Shown: one piece after another, positions 10,022 to 20,996 of the stretch | Layout of the letters: each line of letters begins with the position of its first letter | Position numbering within the stretch: position 1 is the first letter of the stretch | DNA from: Nocardioides currus | Lineage (GTDB): Bacteria > Actinomycetota > Actinomycetes > Propionibacteriales > Nocardioidaceae | Direction of reading: 5' to 3' | Assembly: GCF_003057875.1 (NCBI RefSeq) | Contig: NZ_PYXZ01000001.1 | Coordinates: 558,001-622,000 of the forward strand | Length of the DNA stretch: 64,000 bases | Position numbers and translations under genes: made by a program | Notes under the pieces: model-generated | Told to the model about the DNA's origin: nothing | The model's database searches: none | What the model saw: only the letters and a program-made list of their open reading frames with translations

Positions 10022-10593
10022 CGCGCACCCCCCTCGGTGGGCGCGGGAGCGGCGTAGGTGCCGCGGTAGTAGTCGCCCTCGTCGTCGCCGAGCCGCATCG
10101 CGTGCGGCGGCTGCTCCATGCCGGGCAGCAGCGGGGCGAGCAGGTCGGACTTCTCGTAGATGAGGTCGGCGCGGTTGGTGTCGGCCAGCTCGTACTCGTT
10201 GGTCATGGTCAGCGCGCGCGTCGGGCAGGCCTCGATGCACAGGCCGCACAGGATGCAGCGCAGGTAGTTGATCTGGTAGACGCGGCCGTAGCGCTCGCCG
10301 GGGCTGAAGCGCTGGCTGTTGCCGTCGGCGTCGGGGACGTCGGAGTTGGAGCCGCCCTCGACGTAGATCGCGTCGGCGGGGCAGGCCCAGGCGCACAGCT
10401 CGCAGCCGATGCACTTCTCGAGGCCGTCGGGCCAGCGGTTGAGCTGGTGGCGGCCGTGGAAGCGGGGCGCGGTCGGGAGCTTCTCGAAGGGGTACTGCTC
10501 CGTCACGACCTTCTTGAACATCGTGCGGAACGTGACCCCGAACCCGGCGACCGGGTCCCAGAACTGCTCCTTGAGGCTCTTGGGTTCAGCCAT
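10018..10593 (-). CDS. nuoI: NADH-quinone oxidoreductase subunit I
   Basis: Ferredoxin-like subunit of complex I that carries clusters N6a and N6b on the way to quinone. Two CxxCxxCxxxC motifs are intact: C61/C64/C67/C71 and C113/C116/C119/C123. A 191-residue protein with a C-terminal tail of about 45 residues after the fold. The ATG at 10593 shares one base with the nuoH stop (TGATG). Confidence 0.97.
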   Translation of the reverse strand: MAEPKSLKEQFWDPVAGFGVTFRTMFKKVVTEQYPFEKLPTAPRFHGRHQLNRWPDGLEKCIGCELCAWACPADAIYVEGGSNSDVPDADGNSQRFSPGERYGRVYQINYLRCILCGLCIEACPTRALTMTNEYELADTNRADLIYEKSDLLAPLLPGMEQPPHAMRLGDDEGDYYRGTYAAPAPTEGGAR

Positions 10594-11993
10594 CACTTCT
10601 CCTCGTCGAAGGCTGCGGAGTCCGCGGTGCCGGGAACGGTCGTACGGCGATCGGGGAACGTCAGCGGTGCGGCGGCGCCGCGGACGGCACCCCCGGTCGG
10701 CATCGGCGGCGTCGGGAAGCCGCCGGCCCAGGCGTCGGTCTCGACGGCCCGGTCGGGCTCCTCGGCGTCGGCCTTCTCGGCACTGTCGCCGATGAAGAAC
10801 AGCACCACGAAGAGCACCAGGAAGACCCCGGCCGCCCCGAACAGGTAGGTGCGGTCGATCCCGCCGTCGAGGGTGATGATCCGGATGCTGGCCACGGCGA
10901 TGATCCACACCAGCGAGATCGGGATCAGCCGCTTCCAGCCGAAGGCCATGAACTGGTCGTAGCGCAGTCGCGGCAACGAGCCGCGCAGCCAGATGAACAT
11001 GAAGATGAACAGCAGCATCTTCCCGAAGAACCACAGCAGCGGCCAGTAGCCGGAGTCGGCGCCCTCCCAGACCTGGATGATCGGCCAGGGGGCGTGCCAG
11101 CCACCGAGGAACAGCGTCGTCGCGAGCGCCGACACCGTCGCCATGTTGATGTACTCGGCGAGGAAGAACAGCGCGAACTTCAGGCTGGAGTACTCCGTGT
11201 GGAAGCCGCCGACCAGCTCGCCCTCGGCCTCGGGGAGGTCGAACGGGGCGCGGTTGGTCTCGCCGACCATGGCGATCACGTAGATGATGAACGACGGCAG
11301 CAGGATGACGGCGTACCACGTCGGGATCGGGATGACCCCGAGCCAGTACTCCTGCGCCGGGTTCTGCGCGGCCACGATCTCCGAGGTGGACATGGAGCCG
11401 GCGTAGAGGAAGACCGCGACGAGGGCGAGGCCCATCGCGACCTCGTAGGAGATCATCTGCGCACTCGAGCGCAGGCCGCCGAGCAGGCTGTACGTCGATC
11501 CGCTGGACCAGCCGCCGAGGACGATGCCGTAGATGCCGATCGAGGCGATGGCCATCACGAAGAGCACGGCGACCGGCATGTCGGTCAGCTGGAGCGGGGT
11601 GGTGCGGTCGGTGAACGGCAGGCCCACCTCGGGACCGAACGGGATCACCGCGAACGTCACGAAGGCCGGGATCGTCGCGATCACCGGCGCGATCAGGAAG
11701 ACCACCTTGTCGGCGGCCTTCGGGATGATGTCCTCCTTGAGCGCCAGCTTCACGCCGTCGGCGAGCGACTGCAGCAGGCCGAACGGGCCGTTGACGTTGG
11801 GGCCGATGCGGTGCTGCATGCGAGCCACGACGCGGCGCTCGAACCAGATGTTGAACAGCGTCAGCAGCACCAGGACCAGGAAGATCAGCACGGCCTTGAT
11901 CAGGATCAGCCACCACGGGTCCTGGCCGAAGGCCGAGAGTCCGTCGTCCGCCACCGCGGGCTGCACGGCGAGCACGCCGAGACCGAGGCTCAT
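10593..11993 (-). CDS. nuoH: NADH-quinone oxidoreductase subunit H
   Basis: Membrane subunit that forms much of the quinone-binding chamber of complex I. The conserved signatures [11 protein letters not shown] (residues about 62-72) and [13 protein letters not shown] (in the quinone-site loop) are present. At 466 residues it is longer than the E. coli protein; the extra is a soluble proline- and charge-rich C-terminal tail after about residue 395. The ATG at 11993 shares a base with the nuoG stop. Confidence 0.97.
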   Translation of the reverse strand: MSLGLGVLAVQPAVADDGLSAFGQDPWWLILIKAVLIFLVLVLLTLFNIWFERRVVARMQHRIGPNVNGPFGLLQSLADGVKLALKEDIIPKAADKVVFLIAPVIATIPAFVTFAVIPFGPEVGLPFTDRTTPLQLTDMPVAVLFVMAIASIGIYGIVLGGWSSGSTYSLLGGLRSSAQMISYEVAMGLALVAVFLYAGSMSTSEIVAAQNPAQEYWLGVIPIPTWYAVILLPSFIIYVIAMVGETNRAPFDLPEAEGELVGGFHTEYSSLKFALFFLAEYINMATVSALATTLFLGGWHAPWPIIQVWEGADSGYWPLLWFFGKMLLFIFMFIWLRGSLPRLRYDQFMAFGWKRLIPISLVWIIAVASIRIITLDGGIDRTYLFGAAGVFLVLFVVLFFIGDSAEKADAEEPDRAVETDAWAGGFPTPPMPTGGAVRGAAAPLTFPDRRTTVPGTADSAAFDEEK

Positions 11994-14392
11994 CACTTGG
12001 CTCCCTTCACGGTGACCGAGCCGCCGGGCGAGGCCAGGTCGGCGAGCACGCCACGACCGAACGAGTTGGCCGGCACCCACACCACCGCGTCGGGGAGGTC
12101 GGCGACCTCCACCGGCAGCGTGACCGAGCCCCGGTCGCCGGTCAGCACCACGCTGGCCGGGCCGTCGTGCAGGCCGAAGAGCGCGTCGTACGCCGCCTGG
12201 TTGATGCGGGCGACGGCGGGTCGTGCCGTGGCCGCCAGGTTGGCGTCGCCGTCCTGCATCGAGCCGCGGTCGAGCAGCAGCTTCCAGCTCGCCAGCGCGT
12301 GCGCGCCGGCCTTCGCCCGGGGCCTCTTGGGCTCCTTGCCGAGGACGAGCTCGGGACGCTCCCCGTCCCACGGGCCCATCGCCGCCATCTCGGCGCGGAC
12401 CTCGGCCACGGTGCGGAAGCCCAGCGGGCTCCCCTGCCCCAGCACGGCCAGCTCGTCGGCGATGCCGGCGAGGAGACGCAGGTCGGGCAGCGAGCCCGGC
12501 TTGGTGAAGACGCCCTCGAAGGGGCGCGGGCGGCCCTCCCAGGTGACGAACGTGCCGGCCTTCTCGTCCACCGGGGCGACCGGCAGCACGACGTCGGCCA
12601 GGGCCGCGACCTCGGTCAGCCGCTGCTCCAGGCTGACCACGAAGCCGGCGGCCTCGATCGCGGCACGGGTGGCGGCCGGGTCGCTGGTGTCGTCGGGGTC
12701 GACGCCACCGATGACGAGCCCGCTGAGGTCGCCCTTGACCAGCGCGGCGACGATCGCGTCGCCGTCGCGGCCGGTCTTCTCGGGCACCGATTCCAGACCC
12801 CATGAGGTGGCGGCGTCGATGCGCGCGGACGCGTCGGCGACCGGTCGGCCACCGGGCAGCAGGGTCGGCAGGCAGCCGGCCTCGACCGCGCCGCGGTCAC
12901 CGGCTCGACGCGGCACCCAGGCCAGTCGGGCGCCGGTCGTGCGGGCGAGCTCGAGCGCGGCGGTCAGGGCGCCGTGGCTCTGGGCCAGTCGTTCGCCGAC
13001 GAGGATCACCGCGTCCTTGGTCACGCCGAACTCCGCGTCCTTGAGCGAGCCGAGGGCGGCGGCCTCCTCGCCGGGCACGGTCGGGACCAGGCGGCCGTTC
13101 ATCTTGCCCAGCCCGCGGGTGGAGTACGGCGCCAGCGCCACGACCTGCGTCCCGCGCTTCGACGCCTTGCGCAGCCGCAGGAAGATCGTGGCCGCCTCGT
13201 CCTCGGGCTCGAGCCCGGCGAGCACCACGACGGGCGCGGCCTCGAGGTCGGCGTAGGACACGTCGGCGTTGAGGGCGACGAACGAGGCCAGGAAGTCGGC
13301 CTCCTCGGCGCTGTGCGGACGCGCGCGGAAGTCGATGTCGTTGGTGCCGAGGGAGACCCGGGCGAACTTGGCGTACGCGTAGGCGTCCTCCGCGGTCACG
13401 CGACCGCCGGTGAGCACCGCGGACGGGCCGGCCGCGTGCAGTCCACGGGCCGCGACGGCGAAGGCCTCGGGCCACGACGCGGGACGCAGCTCGCCGTCCT
13501 CGCGGATCATCGGGTGCGTGATCCGGTCGTCCTGGCGGGCGTAGTGGAAGGCGAAGCGGTCCTTGTCGCTGATCCACTCCTCGTTGACCTCGGGGTCGTT
13601 GCCGGCGAGGCGGCGCATCACCTTGCCGCGGCGGTGGTCGACGCGGATCGCCGCGCCGCAGGCGTCGTGCTCGGCGACGCCCGCCGTGGAGACGAGGTCG
13701 AAGGGGCGCGAGCGGAAGCGGTACTCGGCGCTCGTCAGTGCGCCCACCGGGCAGATCTGGATGGTGTTGCCGGAGAAGTAGGACAGGAACGGCGCGTCGG
13801 GCGCGATGCCGACCTGCTGCTGGGCGCCGCGCTCGACCATCTCGATGAACGGGTCGCCGGCGATCTCGTCGGTGAAGCGGGTGCAGCGCTGGCACACGAT
13901 GCAGCGCTCGCGGTCGAGCAGCACCTGCGGCGAGAGGTTGATCGGCTTGGGGAAGGTGCGCTTGACGCCCTCGAAGCGGGTCTCACCGCGCCCGTTGGAC
14001 ATCGCCTGGTTCTGCAGGGGGCACTCGCCACCCTTGTCGCACACCGGGCAGTCGAGCGGGTGGTTGATCAGCAGGAACTCCATGACGCCCTGCTGCGCCT
14101 TGTCCGCGACCTTGCTGGTCACCTGGGTCTCGACGACCATGCCCTCGGCCACCGGCAGCGTGCAGGAGGCCTGCGGCTTGGGGATCGGCTTGCCGTTACC
14201 GGCGTCGGGGATGTCGACGAGGCACTGGCGACAGGCGCCGACCGGCGCCAGCAGCGGGTGGTCGCAGAAGCGGGGCACCTGCACGCCGATCTGCTCGGCG
14301 GCGCGGATCACCAGCGTGTTGGGCGGGACGCTGACCTGGACGCCGTCGATCGTGACGTTGACCAGGGCGGTCTTCTCGGGAGTCGTCGTCAT
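11993..14392 (-). CDS. nuoG: NADH-quinone oxidoreductase subunit G
   Basis: Large iron-sulfur subunit of complex I, 799 residues. Clusters can be assigned: [2Fe-2S] by C43, C54, C57 and C77; [4Fe-4S] N5-type by H111, C115, C118 and C124; [4Fe-4S] N4 by C164, C167, C170 and C214. A degenerate molybdopterin-oxidoreductase domain follows from about 240 and would not be catalytic. The extra N7 cysteine set found in some bacteria is not evident. The ATG at 14392 overlaps the nuoF stop by 4 nt. Confidence 0.97.
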   Translation of the reverse strand: MTTTPEKTALVNVTIDGVQVSVPPNTLVIRAAEQIGVQVPRFCDHPLLAPVGACRQCLVDIPDAGNGKPIPKPQASCTLPVAEGMVVETQVTSKVADKAQQGVMEFLLINHPLDCPVCDKGGECPLQNQAMSNGRGETRFEGVKRTFPKPINLSPQVLLDRERCIVCQRCTRFTDEIAGDPFIEMVERGAQQQVGIAPDAPFLSYFSGNTIQICPVGALTSAEYRFRSRPFDLVSTAGVAEHDACGAAIRVDHRRGKVMRRLAGNDPEVNEEWISDKDRFAFHYARQDDRITHPMIREDGELRPASWPEAFAVAARGLHAAGPSAVLTGGRVTAEDAYAYAKFARVSLGTNDIDFRARPHSAEEADFLASFVALNADVSYADLEAAPVVVLAGLEPEDEAATIFLRLRKASKRGTQVVALAPYSTRGLGKMNGRLVPTVPGEEAAALGSLKDAEFGVTKDAVILVGERLAQSHGALTAALELARTTGARLAWVPRRAGDRGAVEAGCLPTLLPGGRPVADASARIDAATSWGLESVPEKTGRDGDAIVAALVKGDLSGLVIGGVDPDDTSDPAATRAAIEAAGFVVSLEQRLTEVAALADVVLPVAPVDEKAGTFVTWEGRPRPFEGVFTKPGSLPDLRLLAGIADELAVLGQGSPLGFRTVAEVRAEMAAMGPWDGERPELVLGKEPKRPRAKAGAHALASWKLLLDRGSMQDGDANLAATARPAVARINQAAYDALFGLHDGPASVVLTGDRGSVTLPVEVADLPDAVVWVPANSFGRGVLADLASPGGSVTVKGAK

Positions 14393-15702
14393 GCGGAGGC
14401 TCCGGTGGTGGCGAACGTGGTGGAGGCGGCCGGGTCGAACGGGCACCCGCCGGTGGTGAGGTGGGCGAGGTACTCGTCGCGGAAGTACTTGATCGAGCTC
14501 GAGATCGGGCTCGTGGCGCCGTCGCCGAGCGCGCAGAAGGAGCGGCCCAGGATGTTCTCGCACTGGTCGAGCAGCAGGTCGAGGTCGTCCTCGCTGCCCT
14601 GCCCCTTCTCGAGGCGCGCGAGCGTCTGCACCAGCCACCACGTGCCCTCGCGGCACGGGGTGCACTTGCCGCACGACTCGTGCTTGTAGAACTCGGTCCA
14701 GCGCAGCACCGCCCGCACCACGCAGGTCGTCTCGTCGAAGAGCTGCAGGGCGCGGGTGCCGAGCATGGACCCGGCCGCCCCGACGCCCTCGAAGTCGAGG
14801 GGTACGTCGAGGTGCTCCGGCGTGAGCAGGGGCGTGCTCGATCCTCCGGGGGTCCAGAACTTCAGCTCGTGGCCCTCGCGCATGCCGCCGGCGAGGTCGA
14901 TCAGCTGGCGCAGCGTGATGCCGAGCGGGGCCTCGTACTGCCCGGGCCTCGTGACGTGGCCGGAGAGGCTGAAGATGCCGTAGCCCTTGGACTTCTCGGT
15001 GCCCATCGAGGAGAACCAGCCGGCGCCGTTGCGGATGATGCTGGGCACCGAGGCGATCGACTCGACGTTGTTGATCACGGTCGGCGAGGCGTACAGGCCG
15101 GCGACCGCCGGGAACGGCGGGCGCAGGCGGGGCTGGCCGCGCCGGCCCTCGAGGCCCTCGAGCAGGGCCGTCTCCTCGCCGCAGATGTAGGCGCCGGCGC
15201 CGGCGTGCACGACGACGTCGAGGTCGTAGCCCGAGCCGTTGATGTTCTTGCCGAGGTGGCCCGCGAGGTAGGCCTCCTGGACGGCCCGCTGCACGCGGCG
15301 CACCACGTGGAGGACCTCACCGCGGATGTAGATGAAGGCGTGGTTGGCGCGGATCGCGTAGGAGCTGATGATGACGCCCTCGACCAGCGTGTGGGGGCTG
15401 GCCATCATCAGCGGGATGTCCTTGCAGGTGCCCGGCTCCGACTCGTCGGCGTTGACGACGAGGTACTTCGGCTTCGGGTTGTCCTGCGGGATGAAGCCCC
15501 ACTTCATGCCGGTCGGGAAGCCGGCGCCGCCGCGGCCGCGCAGGCCGGAGTCCTTGACCGCGGTGATGATGTCGTCGGGGGCCGTGCCGAGGGCGGTCTT
15601 CATGGCGGCGTAGCCGCCCTGCTCCTCGTAGGCGGCCAGCGTCCAGGATCGGTCCTGGTCCCAGTTGTCGGTGAGGACCGGGGTCAGCACGTCGATGCTC
15701 AC
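14389..15702 (-). CDS. nuoF: NADH-quinone oxidoreductase subunit F
   Basis: NADH-binding flavoprotein of complex I, with FMN and cluster N3. The 437-residue protein has the glycine-rich [10 protein letters not shown] at 56-65, the NADESEPGT loop at 84-92, and cluster cysteines C344, C347, C350 (ESCGKCTPC) and C390. The GTG at 15702 overlaps the nuoE stop by 4 nt, which supports this start. Confidence 0.97.
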   Translation of the reverse strand: MSIDVLTPVLTDNWDQDRSWTLAAYEEQGGYAAMKTALGTAPDDIITAVKDSGLRGRGGAGFPTGMKWGFIPQDNPKPKYLVVNADESEPGTCKDIPLMMASPHTLVEGVIISSYAIRANHAFIYIRGEVLHVVRRVQRAVQEAYLAGHLGKNINGSGYDLDVVVHAGAGAYICGEETALLEGLEGRRGQPRLRPPFPAVAGLYASPTVINNVESIASVPSIIRNGAGWFSSMGTEKSKGYGIFSLSGHVTRPGQYEAPLGITLRQLIDLAGGMREGHELKFWTPGGSSTPLLTPEHLDVPLDFEGVGAAGSMLGTRALQLFDETTCVVRAVLRWTEFYKHESCGKCTPCREGTWWLVQTLARLEKGQGSEDDLDLLLDQCENILGRSFCALGDGATSPISSSIKYFRDEYLAHLTTGGCPFDPAASTTFATTGASA

Positions 15703-16451
15703 TTGTCGTCCACCTTCGTCTCGGACTCGGCGCGGGAGGTGTCGGCGTCCTCGACGGCCTCGGTCAGGCTGTCGGGGTCGCCGGTGCGGCCGGAGGCCTC
15801 GGTCGAGGGGGCGCTCCAGCCCTTCTCGCGCGCGATGCCCAGGCCGACCAGGGAGGCCGGACCGGCGCTCGGGCCCTCGTCGGCCAGGTCGTCGGGGAAG
15901 CCGGCGAGCACGCGCTCGGCCTGCTTCCAGGTGCACAGCCTGGGACCGCGCGTGGAGTGGACGTCCTTGCCGGCCCGCAGGTCGTCGACGGTGCGGACAG
16001 CCGACTCCGGGGTCTGGTTGTCCATGAACTCCCAGTTGACCATCATCACCGGCGCGTAGTCGCAGGCCGCGTTGCACTCGATGTGCTCGAGGGTGATCTT
16101 GCCGTCCTCGGACGTCTCGTCGTTGCCGACGTCGAGGTGCTCCTTGAGCCGCTCGAAGATCTGGTCGCCGCCCATCACCGCGCACAGCGTGTTGGTGCAG
16201 ACGCCGACGAGGTAGTCGCCGACGGGCTTGCGCTTGTACATCGTGTAGAAGGTCGCGACGCCGCTGACCTCGGCGGCGGAGATCCCGAGCACCTCGGCGC
16301 AGGCCTCGATGCCCTCGGGCGTCACGCGGCCCTCGACCGACTGGACGAGGTGCAGCATCGGCAGCAGGCCGGAGCGGGCCTCGGGGTAGCGCGCGGCGAT
16401 CGCGCGCAGCTCGGCGTACGTCTCGGACGTCAGCTGGGTGGGGTGACTCAT
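15699..16451 (-). CDS. nuoE: NADH-quinone oxidoreductase subunit E
   Basis: Thioredoxin-like [2Fe-2S] subunit (cluster N1a) of the NADH dehydrogenase module. Ligands are C85, C90, C126 and C130. At 250 residues it is longer than E. coli NuoE because of a low-complexity acidic C-terminal tail of about 75 residues after the fold. The ATG at 16451 overlaps the nuoD stop by 4 nt. Confidence 0.96.
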   Translation of the reverse strand: MSHPTQLTSETYAELRAIAARYPEARSGLLPMLHLVQSVEGRVTPEGIEACAEVLGISAAEVSGVATFYTMYKRKPVGDYLVGVCTNTLCAVMGGDQIFERLKEHLDVGNDETSEDGKITLEHIECNAACDYAPVMMVNWEFMDNQTPESAVRTVDDLRAGKDVHSTRGPRLCTWKQAERVLAGFPDDLADEGPSAGPASLVGLGIAREKGWSAPSTEASGRTGDPDSLTEAVEDADTSRAESETKVDDK

Positions 16452-17797
16452 CGGTCGACGCCTCCCATCACGGGGTCGATCGAGGCGATGGCGACGATGA
16501 CGTCGGCGACCATGCCGCCCTCGCTCATCACGCTCGTGGCCTGCAGGTTGGTGAACGACGGGTCGCGGAAGTGCGCACGGAACGGGCGGGTGCCGCCGTC
16601 GGAGACGACGTGCGCCCCGAGCTCGCCGCGCGGGGACTCGATGGGGACGTAGGCCTGGCCGGCCGGCACCCGGAAACCCTCGGTGACGAGCTTGAAGTGG
16701 TGGATCAGCGCCTCCATCGACTCGCCCATGATGTGGCGGATGTGGTCGAGGGAGTTGCCCATGCCGTCGGAGCCGATCGCGAGCTGGCTGGGCCAGGCGA
16801 TCTTCTTGTCGCCGACCATGACCGGAGCGCCCTCGAGGCCGGCGAGCCGGTCGGCCGCCTGCTCGACGATGCGCAGCGACTCGCTCATCTCGTTGAGCCG
16901 GACCCGGAAGCGGCCGTAGGCGTCGGCGGTGTCCCAGGTCTGGACCTCGAAGTCGTAGTCCTCGTAGCCGGAGTAGGGCTGCGTCTTGCGCAGGTCCCAG
17001 CCGTAGCCGGTCGCACGCAGCGGCGGGCCCGAGAGGCCGAGGGCCAGGCAGCCGGCGAGGTCGAGGTGCCCGACGTCCTCGAGGCGGGCCTTGAAGATGG
17101 GGTTGGCGTTGCAGAGCGCGGCGTACTCCGGGAGCCGCTTGCGCATGAGCGCGATGAAGTCGCGGATCTCGTCGAGCGCGCCGGGCGGCAGGTCCTGCGC
17201 GACGCCGCCGGGGCGGATGAACGCGTGGTTCATCCGCAGGCCGGTGATCAGCTCGAACAGGTCGAGGACCAGCTCGCGCTCGCGGAACCCGATCGTCATC
17301 ACGGTCAGGGCGCCGATCTCCATGCCGCCGGTCGCGATGCACACCAGGTGGGAGGAGATGCGGTTGAGCTCCATCAGGAGCACGCGCATGACCTGCGCCT
17401 TCTCCGGGACGTCGTCCTCGATGTCCAGCAGTCGCTCCACACCGAGGGCGTACGTCGCCTCGTTGAAGAACGGCGAGAGGTAGTCCATCCGCGTGCAGAA
17501 CGTGGTGCCCTGCACCCAGGAGCGGAACTCCATGTTCTTCTCGATGCCGGTGTGGAGGTAGCCGATGCCGCAGCGGGCCTCGGTGACCGTCTCGCCCTCG
17601 AGCTCGAGGATCAGGCGCAGCACGCCGTGGGTGGAGGGGTGCTGCGGGCCCATGTTGACCACGACCCGCTCGTCGGCGGAGTCGCCGAGCCCCTGCGCGA
17701 TCGAGTCCCAGTCCTGGCCGGTGACCGTGAAGACCTTGCCCTGGCTGGTCTCGCTCGGGTCGGCGTACAGGTCCTGCTGGTTGTCGGTTGTGGTCAC
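16448..17797 (-). CDS. nuoD: NADH-quinone oxidoreductase subunit D
   Basis: 49-kDa subunit that contributes the quinone-binding pocket of complex I, related to NiFe hydrogenase large subunits. The [12 protein letters not shown] signature begins near residue 50, and [12 protein letters not shown] near 197 is also typical. 449 residues; a ~45-residue N-terminal extension precedes the conserved core. The GTG at 17797 overlaps the nuoC stop by 4 nt. nuoC and nuoD are separate genes, not fused as in E. coli. Confidence 0.97.
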   Translation of the reverse strand: MTTTDNQQDLYADPSETSQGKVFTVTGQDWDSIAQGLGDSADERVVVNMGPQHPSTHGVLRLILELEGETVTEARCGIGYLHTGIEKNMEFRSWVQGTTFCTRMDYLSPFFNEATYALGVERLLDIEDDVPEKAQVMRVLLMELNRISSHLVCIATGGMEIGALTVMTIGFRERELVLDLFELITGLRMNHAFIRPGGVAQDLPPGALDEIRDFIALMRKRLPEYAALCNANPIFKARLEDVGHLDLAGCLALGLSGPPLRATGYGWDLRKTQPYSGYEDYDFEVQTWDTADAYGRFRVRLNEMSESLRIVEQAADRLAGLEGAPVMVGDKKIAWPSQLAIGSDGMGNSLDHIRHIMGESMEALIHHFKLVTEGFRVPAGQAYVPIESPRGELGAHVVSDGGTRPFRAHFRDPSFTNLQATSVMSEGGMVADVIVAIASIDPVMGGVDR

Positions 17798-18519
17798 GAG
17801 TACGACCTCCGCTGGTCGGGAGGCGGAACGGTGCCGCCCTTGTATTCCACGGGGATGCCGCCCAAGGGGTAGTCCTTGCGCTGCGGGTGGCCCGGCCAGT
17901 CGTCGGGCATCAGGATGCGGGTCATGGACGGGTGGCCGTCGAACTGGATCCCGAACATGTCCCAGGCCTCGCGCTCGTGCCAGTCGTTGGTCGGGTAGAT
18001 GCTGACCAGGCTGGGGATGTGCGGGTCGGCGTCCGGGCAGGTGACCTCGAGCCGGATGCGGCGGTTGTGGGTCATCGAGAGCAGGTGGTAGACCGCGTGC
18101 AGCTCGCGCCCGGCGTCCTCGGGGTAGTGCACGCCGCTGACGCCGGCACAGAACTCGAAGCGCAGGTCGTCGTCGTCGCGCAGCATCTGGGCCACGAACG
18201 CGAGGTCCTCGCGACGCACGTGGAAGGTGATCTCGCCGCGGTGGACCACGACGCGCTCGATCGCGGCGTCGAGGTCGGTGGCCCCCAGCCGGGCCTCGAG
18301 GGCGTCGGCGACCTCGTCGAACCAGCCGCCGTACGGGCGTTGCGTGGACGCGGGATAGACCGTGGGGCTGACGAGACCGCCGTACCCCGACGTGTCGCCA
18401 CTGCCCTTGACGCCGAACATGCCGTGGCGCGAGCCGACGGCCCGGTTGATCTCCTGGTCGCCGGCGACGAGGTCGGTGGACGGGTCCTGGAGGTTGTGGT
18501 CGGGGGTGTCGTCGCTCAT
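17794..18519 (-). CDS. nuoC: NADH-quinone oxidoreductase subunit C
   Basis: 30-kDa subunit of the peripheral arm of complex I, 241 residues. The conserved C-terminal block [16 protein letters not shown] followed by RKDYPLGG is present. The first ~60 residues are a poorly conserved extension common in actinobacteria. The ATG at 18519 overlaps the nuoB stop by 4 nt. Confidence 0.96.
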   Translation of the reverse strand: MSDDTPDHNLQDPSTDLVAGDQEINRAVGSRHGMFGVKGSGDTSGYGGLVSPTVYPASTQRPYGGWFDEVADALEARLGATDLDAAIERVVVHRGEITFHVRREDLAFVAQMLRDDDDLRFEFCAGVSGVHYPEDAGRELHAVYHLLSMTHNRRIRLEVTCPDADPHIPSLVSIYPTNDWHEREAWDMFGIQFDGHPSMTRILMPDDWPGHPQRKDYPLGGIPVEYKGGTVPPPDQRRSYS

Positions 18520-19070
18520 CGCAGCAGGCCCTTCATCTGCGAGGTCGGCAGCGCCTTCAGCGCGGCGGTCTCCTGCTGCTCGATCTCGTTGAGCCGGTTG
18601 ACGCCGAGCTTGGTCGCCTGGACCTGGTCGTGCAGCTTGAGGATCGCGTCGATCAGCATCTCGGGACGCGGCGGGCAGCCGGGGAGGTACATGTCGACGG
18701 GGACGACGTGGTCGACGCCCTGGACGATGGCGTAGTTGTTGAACATGCCGCCGCTGCTGGCGCACACGCCCATGGCGAGGACGTACTTCGGCTCGGCCAT
18801 CTGGTCGTAGATCTGGCGCAGGACGGGCGCCATCTTGTTGCTGACGCGACCGGCCACGATCATCAGGTCGGCCTGGCGGGGGCTGGCGCGGAAGACCTCC
18901 ATGCCGAAGCGGGCGAGGTCGTACTTCGGCCCGCCCGAGGTCATCATCTCGATGGCGCAGCAGGCCAGGCCGAACGTCGCGGGCCAGAACGACGCCTTGC
19001 GCATGTAGCCCGCGACCCCCTCGACGGTGGTCAGCAGGACGCCGGACGGAAGCTTCTCTTCAATTCCCAT
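18516..19070 (-). CDS. nuoB: NADH-quinone oxidoreductase subunit B
   Basis: PSST-type subunit that holds cluster N2, the last electron carrier before quinone. Ligands are C37, C38, C103 and C132. 184 residues. The ATG at 19070 ([10 protein letters not shown]) matches the usual start of actinobacterial NuoB; an in-frame GTG at 19097 lies inside an inverted repeat and would add nine residues. A 135-nt gap containing an inverted-repeat element separates it from nuoA, whereas most other junctions of this operon overlap. Confidence 0.96.
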   Translation of the reverse strand: MGIEEKLPSGVLLTTVEGVAGYMRKASFWPATFGLACCAIEMMTSGGPKYDLARFGMEVFRASPRQADLMIVAGRVSNKMAPVLRQIYDQMAEPKYVLAMGVCASSGGMFNNYAIVQGVDHVVPVDMYLPGCPPRPEMLIDAILKLHDQVQATKLGVNRLNEIEQQETAALKALPTSQMKGLLR

Positions 19071-19086
19071 GTGCTCAGTTACCTCT

Positions 19087-19209
19087 CTGAGGGTCACGAG
19101 GCGCGCGCCATGCCGAGGCGGAGGAGGGAAGGCGACCTTCAGCGGAGCGCAGCGGAGCGGTCGTCGACCGACGACAACGAAGGCAGGGTGCGTGCATCGT
19201 GACCCTCAG
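19087..19209. repeat. inverted-repeat-bounded element between nuoA and nuoB
   Basis: Left arm 19087-19109 and right arm 19187-19209 are inverted copies matching at 20 of 23 positions, the outer 13 perfectly (CTGAGGGTCACGA). The nuoA stop codon lies in the right arm. The interior contains GCGGAGCGCAGCGGAGCG and a short hairpin, GTCGTCGACCGACGAC (19160-19175). It carries no gene. A small non-autonomous element or processing structure is possible. Confidence 0.6.
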
Positions 19210-19565
19210 TCCCAGTCCAGGCCGCCGCGGCGCCATACATATGCGTAGGCGACGAACACGGTGGCGATGAAGACGACCATCTCGACGAGGCCGAAGAACT
19301 TCATCGCGTCGAAGTGCACGGCCCACGGGTAGAGGAAGATGATCTCGATGTCGAAGACGATGAACAGCATGGCGGTGATGTAGTACTTCACCGGGAAGCG
19401 GCCGCCACCGACGGGCTGCGGAGTGGGCTCGATGCCGCACTCGTAGGAGTCGAGCTTGGCCCGGTTGTAGCGCTTGGGCCCCACGGCGGCACTCATGATC
19501 ACGGAGAACACCGCGAACCCGGCCGCCAGGAGGGCCAACGCCAGCACTGGCGTGTAGAGCTCCAT
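19206..19565 (-). CDS. nuoA: NADH-quinone oxidoreductase subunit A
   Basis: Three-helix membrane subunit of complex I and first gene of the operon, 119 residues. The YECG motif (41-44) and FDIE motif (71-74) of the family are present. The ATG at 19565 is chosen over upstream codons because MELYTPVL is the usual N-terminus and GGAAGG sits just upstream. Its promoter region holds a probable Rex operator. Confidence 0.97.
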   Translation of the reverse strand: MELYTPVLALALLAAGFAVFSVIMSAAVGPKRYNRAKLDSYECGIEPTPQPVGGGRFPVKYYITAMLFIVFDIEIIFLYPWAVHFDAMKFFGLVEMVVFIATVFVAYAYVWRRGGLDWD

Positions 19566-19607
19566 CCTGCGTTTCCTTCCCTCTCGCCGTACGCCCACCG
19601 TGTGACC

Positions 19608-19625
19608 TTGTGAATAAGTTCACGA
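19608..19625 (-). promoter_or_regulatory. probable Rex operator upstream of nuoA
   Basis: TTGTGAA and TTCACGA flank a 4-nt centre (TAAG), one mismatch from the symmetric Rex consensus TTGTGAA-N4-TTCACAA. The site lies just downstream of the predicted nuo transcription start, a position expected to block transcription when Rex is bound at low NADH. Rex itself is encoded at 57676-58365. Confidence 0.75.
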
Positions 19626-19639
19626 GTGGCGCAGAGCAC

Positions 19640-19667
19640 AGTCTAGGGCGCGACGTGCGCTGCGTCA
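19640..19667 (-). promoter_or_regulatory. nuo operon promoter
   Basis: On the minus strand, TGACGC (19662-19667, -35) and TAGACT (19640-19645, -10) are separated by 16 nt. The predicted start near 19632 leaves a leader of about 67 nt before nuoA, containing the Rex site. Confidence 0.5.
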
Positions 19668-19771
19668 CGCCGGGGGTCGGCGCACGAAAATGGGCTCTCA
19701 CCTGCGCATTTAGTGCACAGTGGCGTTGCCTAATTGCGGGACCGGGTGCCACGGACCGGGCGGGACGCCGC

Positions 19772-19777
19772 TAGCCT
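19772..19777 (+). promoter_or_regulatory. -10 box of leaderless MFS gene
   Basis: TAGCCT ends 7 nt before the GTG at 19785, the leaderless spacing seen repeatedly in this window. Confidence 0.45.
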
Positions 19778-19784
19778 GCCGGGC

Positions 19785-20987
19785 GTGGGTGCGCGGGGTC
19801 CGATCTGGCGTGAGCCGGGCATGCCGGCCCTGATGGTGATGACGTGCGCCGGCTTCTCCGGCTATGCCGTGCTCCTCACGGTCGCCCCGCTGTGGGCGGT
19901 CGAGGGCGGAGCGGGCACCGCGGGATCCGGGCTAGTCAACGGGGTTCTCCTGCTGTCCACGGTCCTCACCCAGCTCCTCGTCCCGCGTGCCCTGCGGCAC
20001 GTCGGCTGGGGGCCGGTGCTCGCGGTCGGCCTGGCGCTGCTGGGCGTCCCGGGGATCCTGCTGACCCTGAGCGACGACCTGGGCGCCGTCCTGGGGGTGT
20101 CGGCGGTCCGCGGTGTCGGGTTCGGCGTCCTCACCGTCACCGGGAGCGCCGCCGTCGCCGCGCTGGTGCGTGCCGAGCGCCGCGGGGAGGCGATCGGCGC
20201 CTACGGCCTGGCGGTCGCGCTGCCCAACCTCGTCCTGCTGCCCGCCGGACCGTGGATCGCCGACAACCTCGGCTTCTGGGTGACGTTCGTCGTCAGCGCC
20301 CTGCCGGTGGTCGGCATCCCGGCGGCGCTCCGCCTCGCGTCAGCACTCCGACCGGACGACGCGGACCTCCACGCCGGAGCGGGCACGGTGGCCGACCCCG
20401 ACGACCCGGAGTCCGCGGCCTACCGCCGACTGCTCCGACCGGTGCTGCTGCTGCTGGCGGTCACGCTGGCGGGCGGGGCGGCGATCACCTTCACGCCCCA
20501 GATGGTCGAGAGCCCCTCGGTCGCGGCGGCCGGCCTCTTCCTGATGGGCCTCTCGGCCGCCCTCGGCCGTTGGCGGGTCGGGGTCTTCGCGGATCGCCAC
20601 GGACCGCAGCGCTTCCTGCTCCCCCTGGTCCCGCTCACCGGCTTCTCGATGGCGCTGATGGCGTGGTCGGTCGCTGGCTCCGCCGACGCCCGGACCGCCG
20701 CGTTCCTGCTCGCCATGCTCGTCCTCGGCCTGTGCTACGGCGGCCTGCAGAACCTGACGCTCCTGATCTCCTTCGGCTCCGTGTCACCTCGGCACCACAA
20801 CCTCGCGAGCGCCGTGTGGAACGTCGGCTTCGACGCGGGTACGGCGCTGGGCTCGGTGGCCGTCGGGGTGATCGCCGGGTCGACCTCCTTCTCGACCGCC
20901 TTCCTGGTGGCAGCCATGGTCGCCGTCGCGACGCTCCCGCTCGCCTGGCGACCCGTGGTCGGCGCCCGGGAGCCGCGCCCGCGCTGA
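19785..20987 (+). CDS. MFS transporter
   Basis: Twelve-helix major facilitator permease of 400 residues; substrate unknown. Hydrophobic helices fill the protein, with a cytoplasmic central loop near 190-215 (DDADLHAGAG) between the two six-helix halves. The GTG at 19785 is chosen for the TAGCCT box 7 nt upstream; ATG codons at 19821 and beyond would cut into the first helix. It is divergent from nuoA and converges with the small CBU_0592-like gene, leaving only 9 nt. No regulator or enzyme nearby hints at the substrate. Confidence 0.8.
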   Translation: MGARGPIWREPGMPALMVMTCAGFSGYAVLLTVAPLWAVEGGAGTAGSGLVNGVLLLSTVLTQLLVPRALRHVGWGPVLAVGLALLGVPGILLTLSDDLGAVLGVSAVRGVGFGVLTVTGSAAVAALVRAERRGEAIGAYGLAVALPNLVLLPAGPWIADNLGFWVTFVVSALPVVGIPAALRLASALRPDDADLHAGAGTVADPDDPESAAYRRLLRPVLLLLAVTLAGGAAITFTPQMVESPSVAAAGLFLMGLSAALGRWRVGVFADRHGPQRFLLPLVPLTGFSMALMAWSVAGSADARTAAFLLAMLVLGLCYGGLQNLTLLISFGSVSPRHHNLASAVWNVGFDAGTALGSVAVGVIAGSTSFSTAFLVAAMVAVATLPLAWRPVVGAREPRPR

Positions 20988-20996
20988 GCGGGCGCC

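Noticed and set aside
19071..19205. Frameshifted or decayed gene between nuoA and nuoB
   Set aside because: No frame in this 135-bp gap is protein-like, and both flanking genes are complete.
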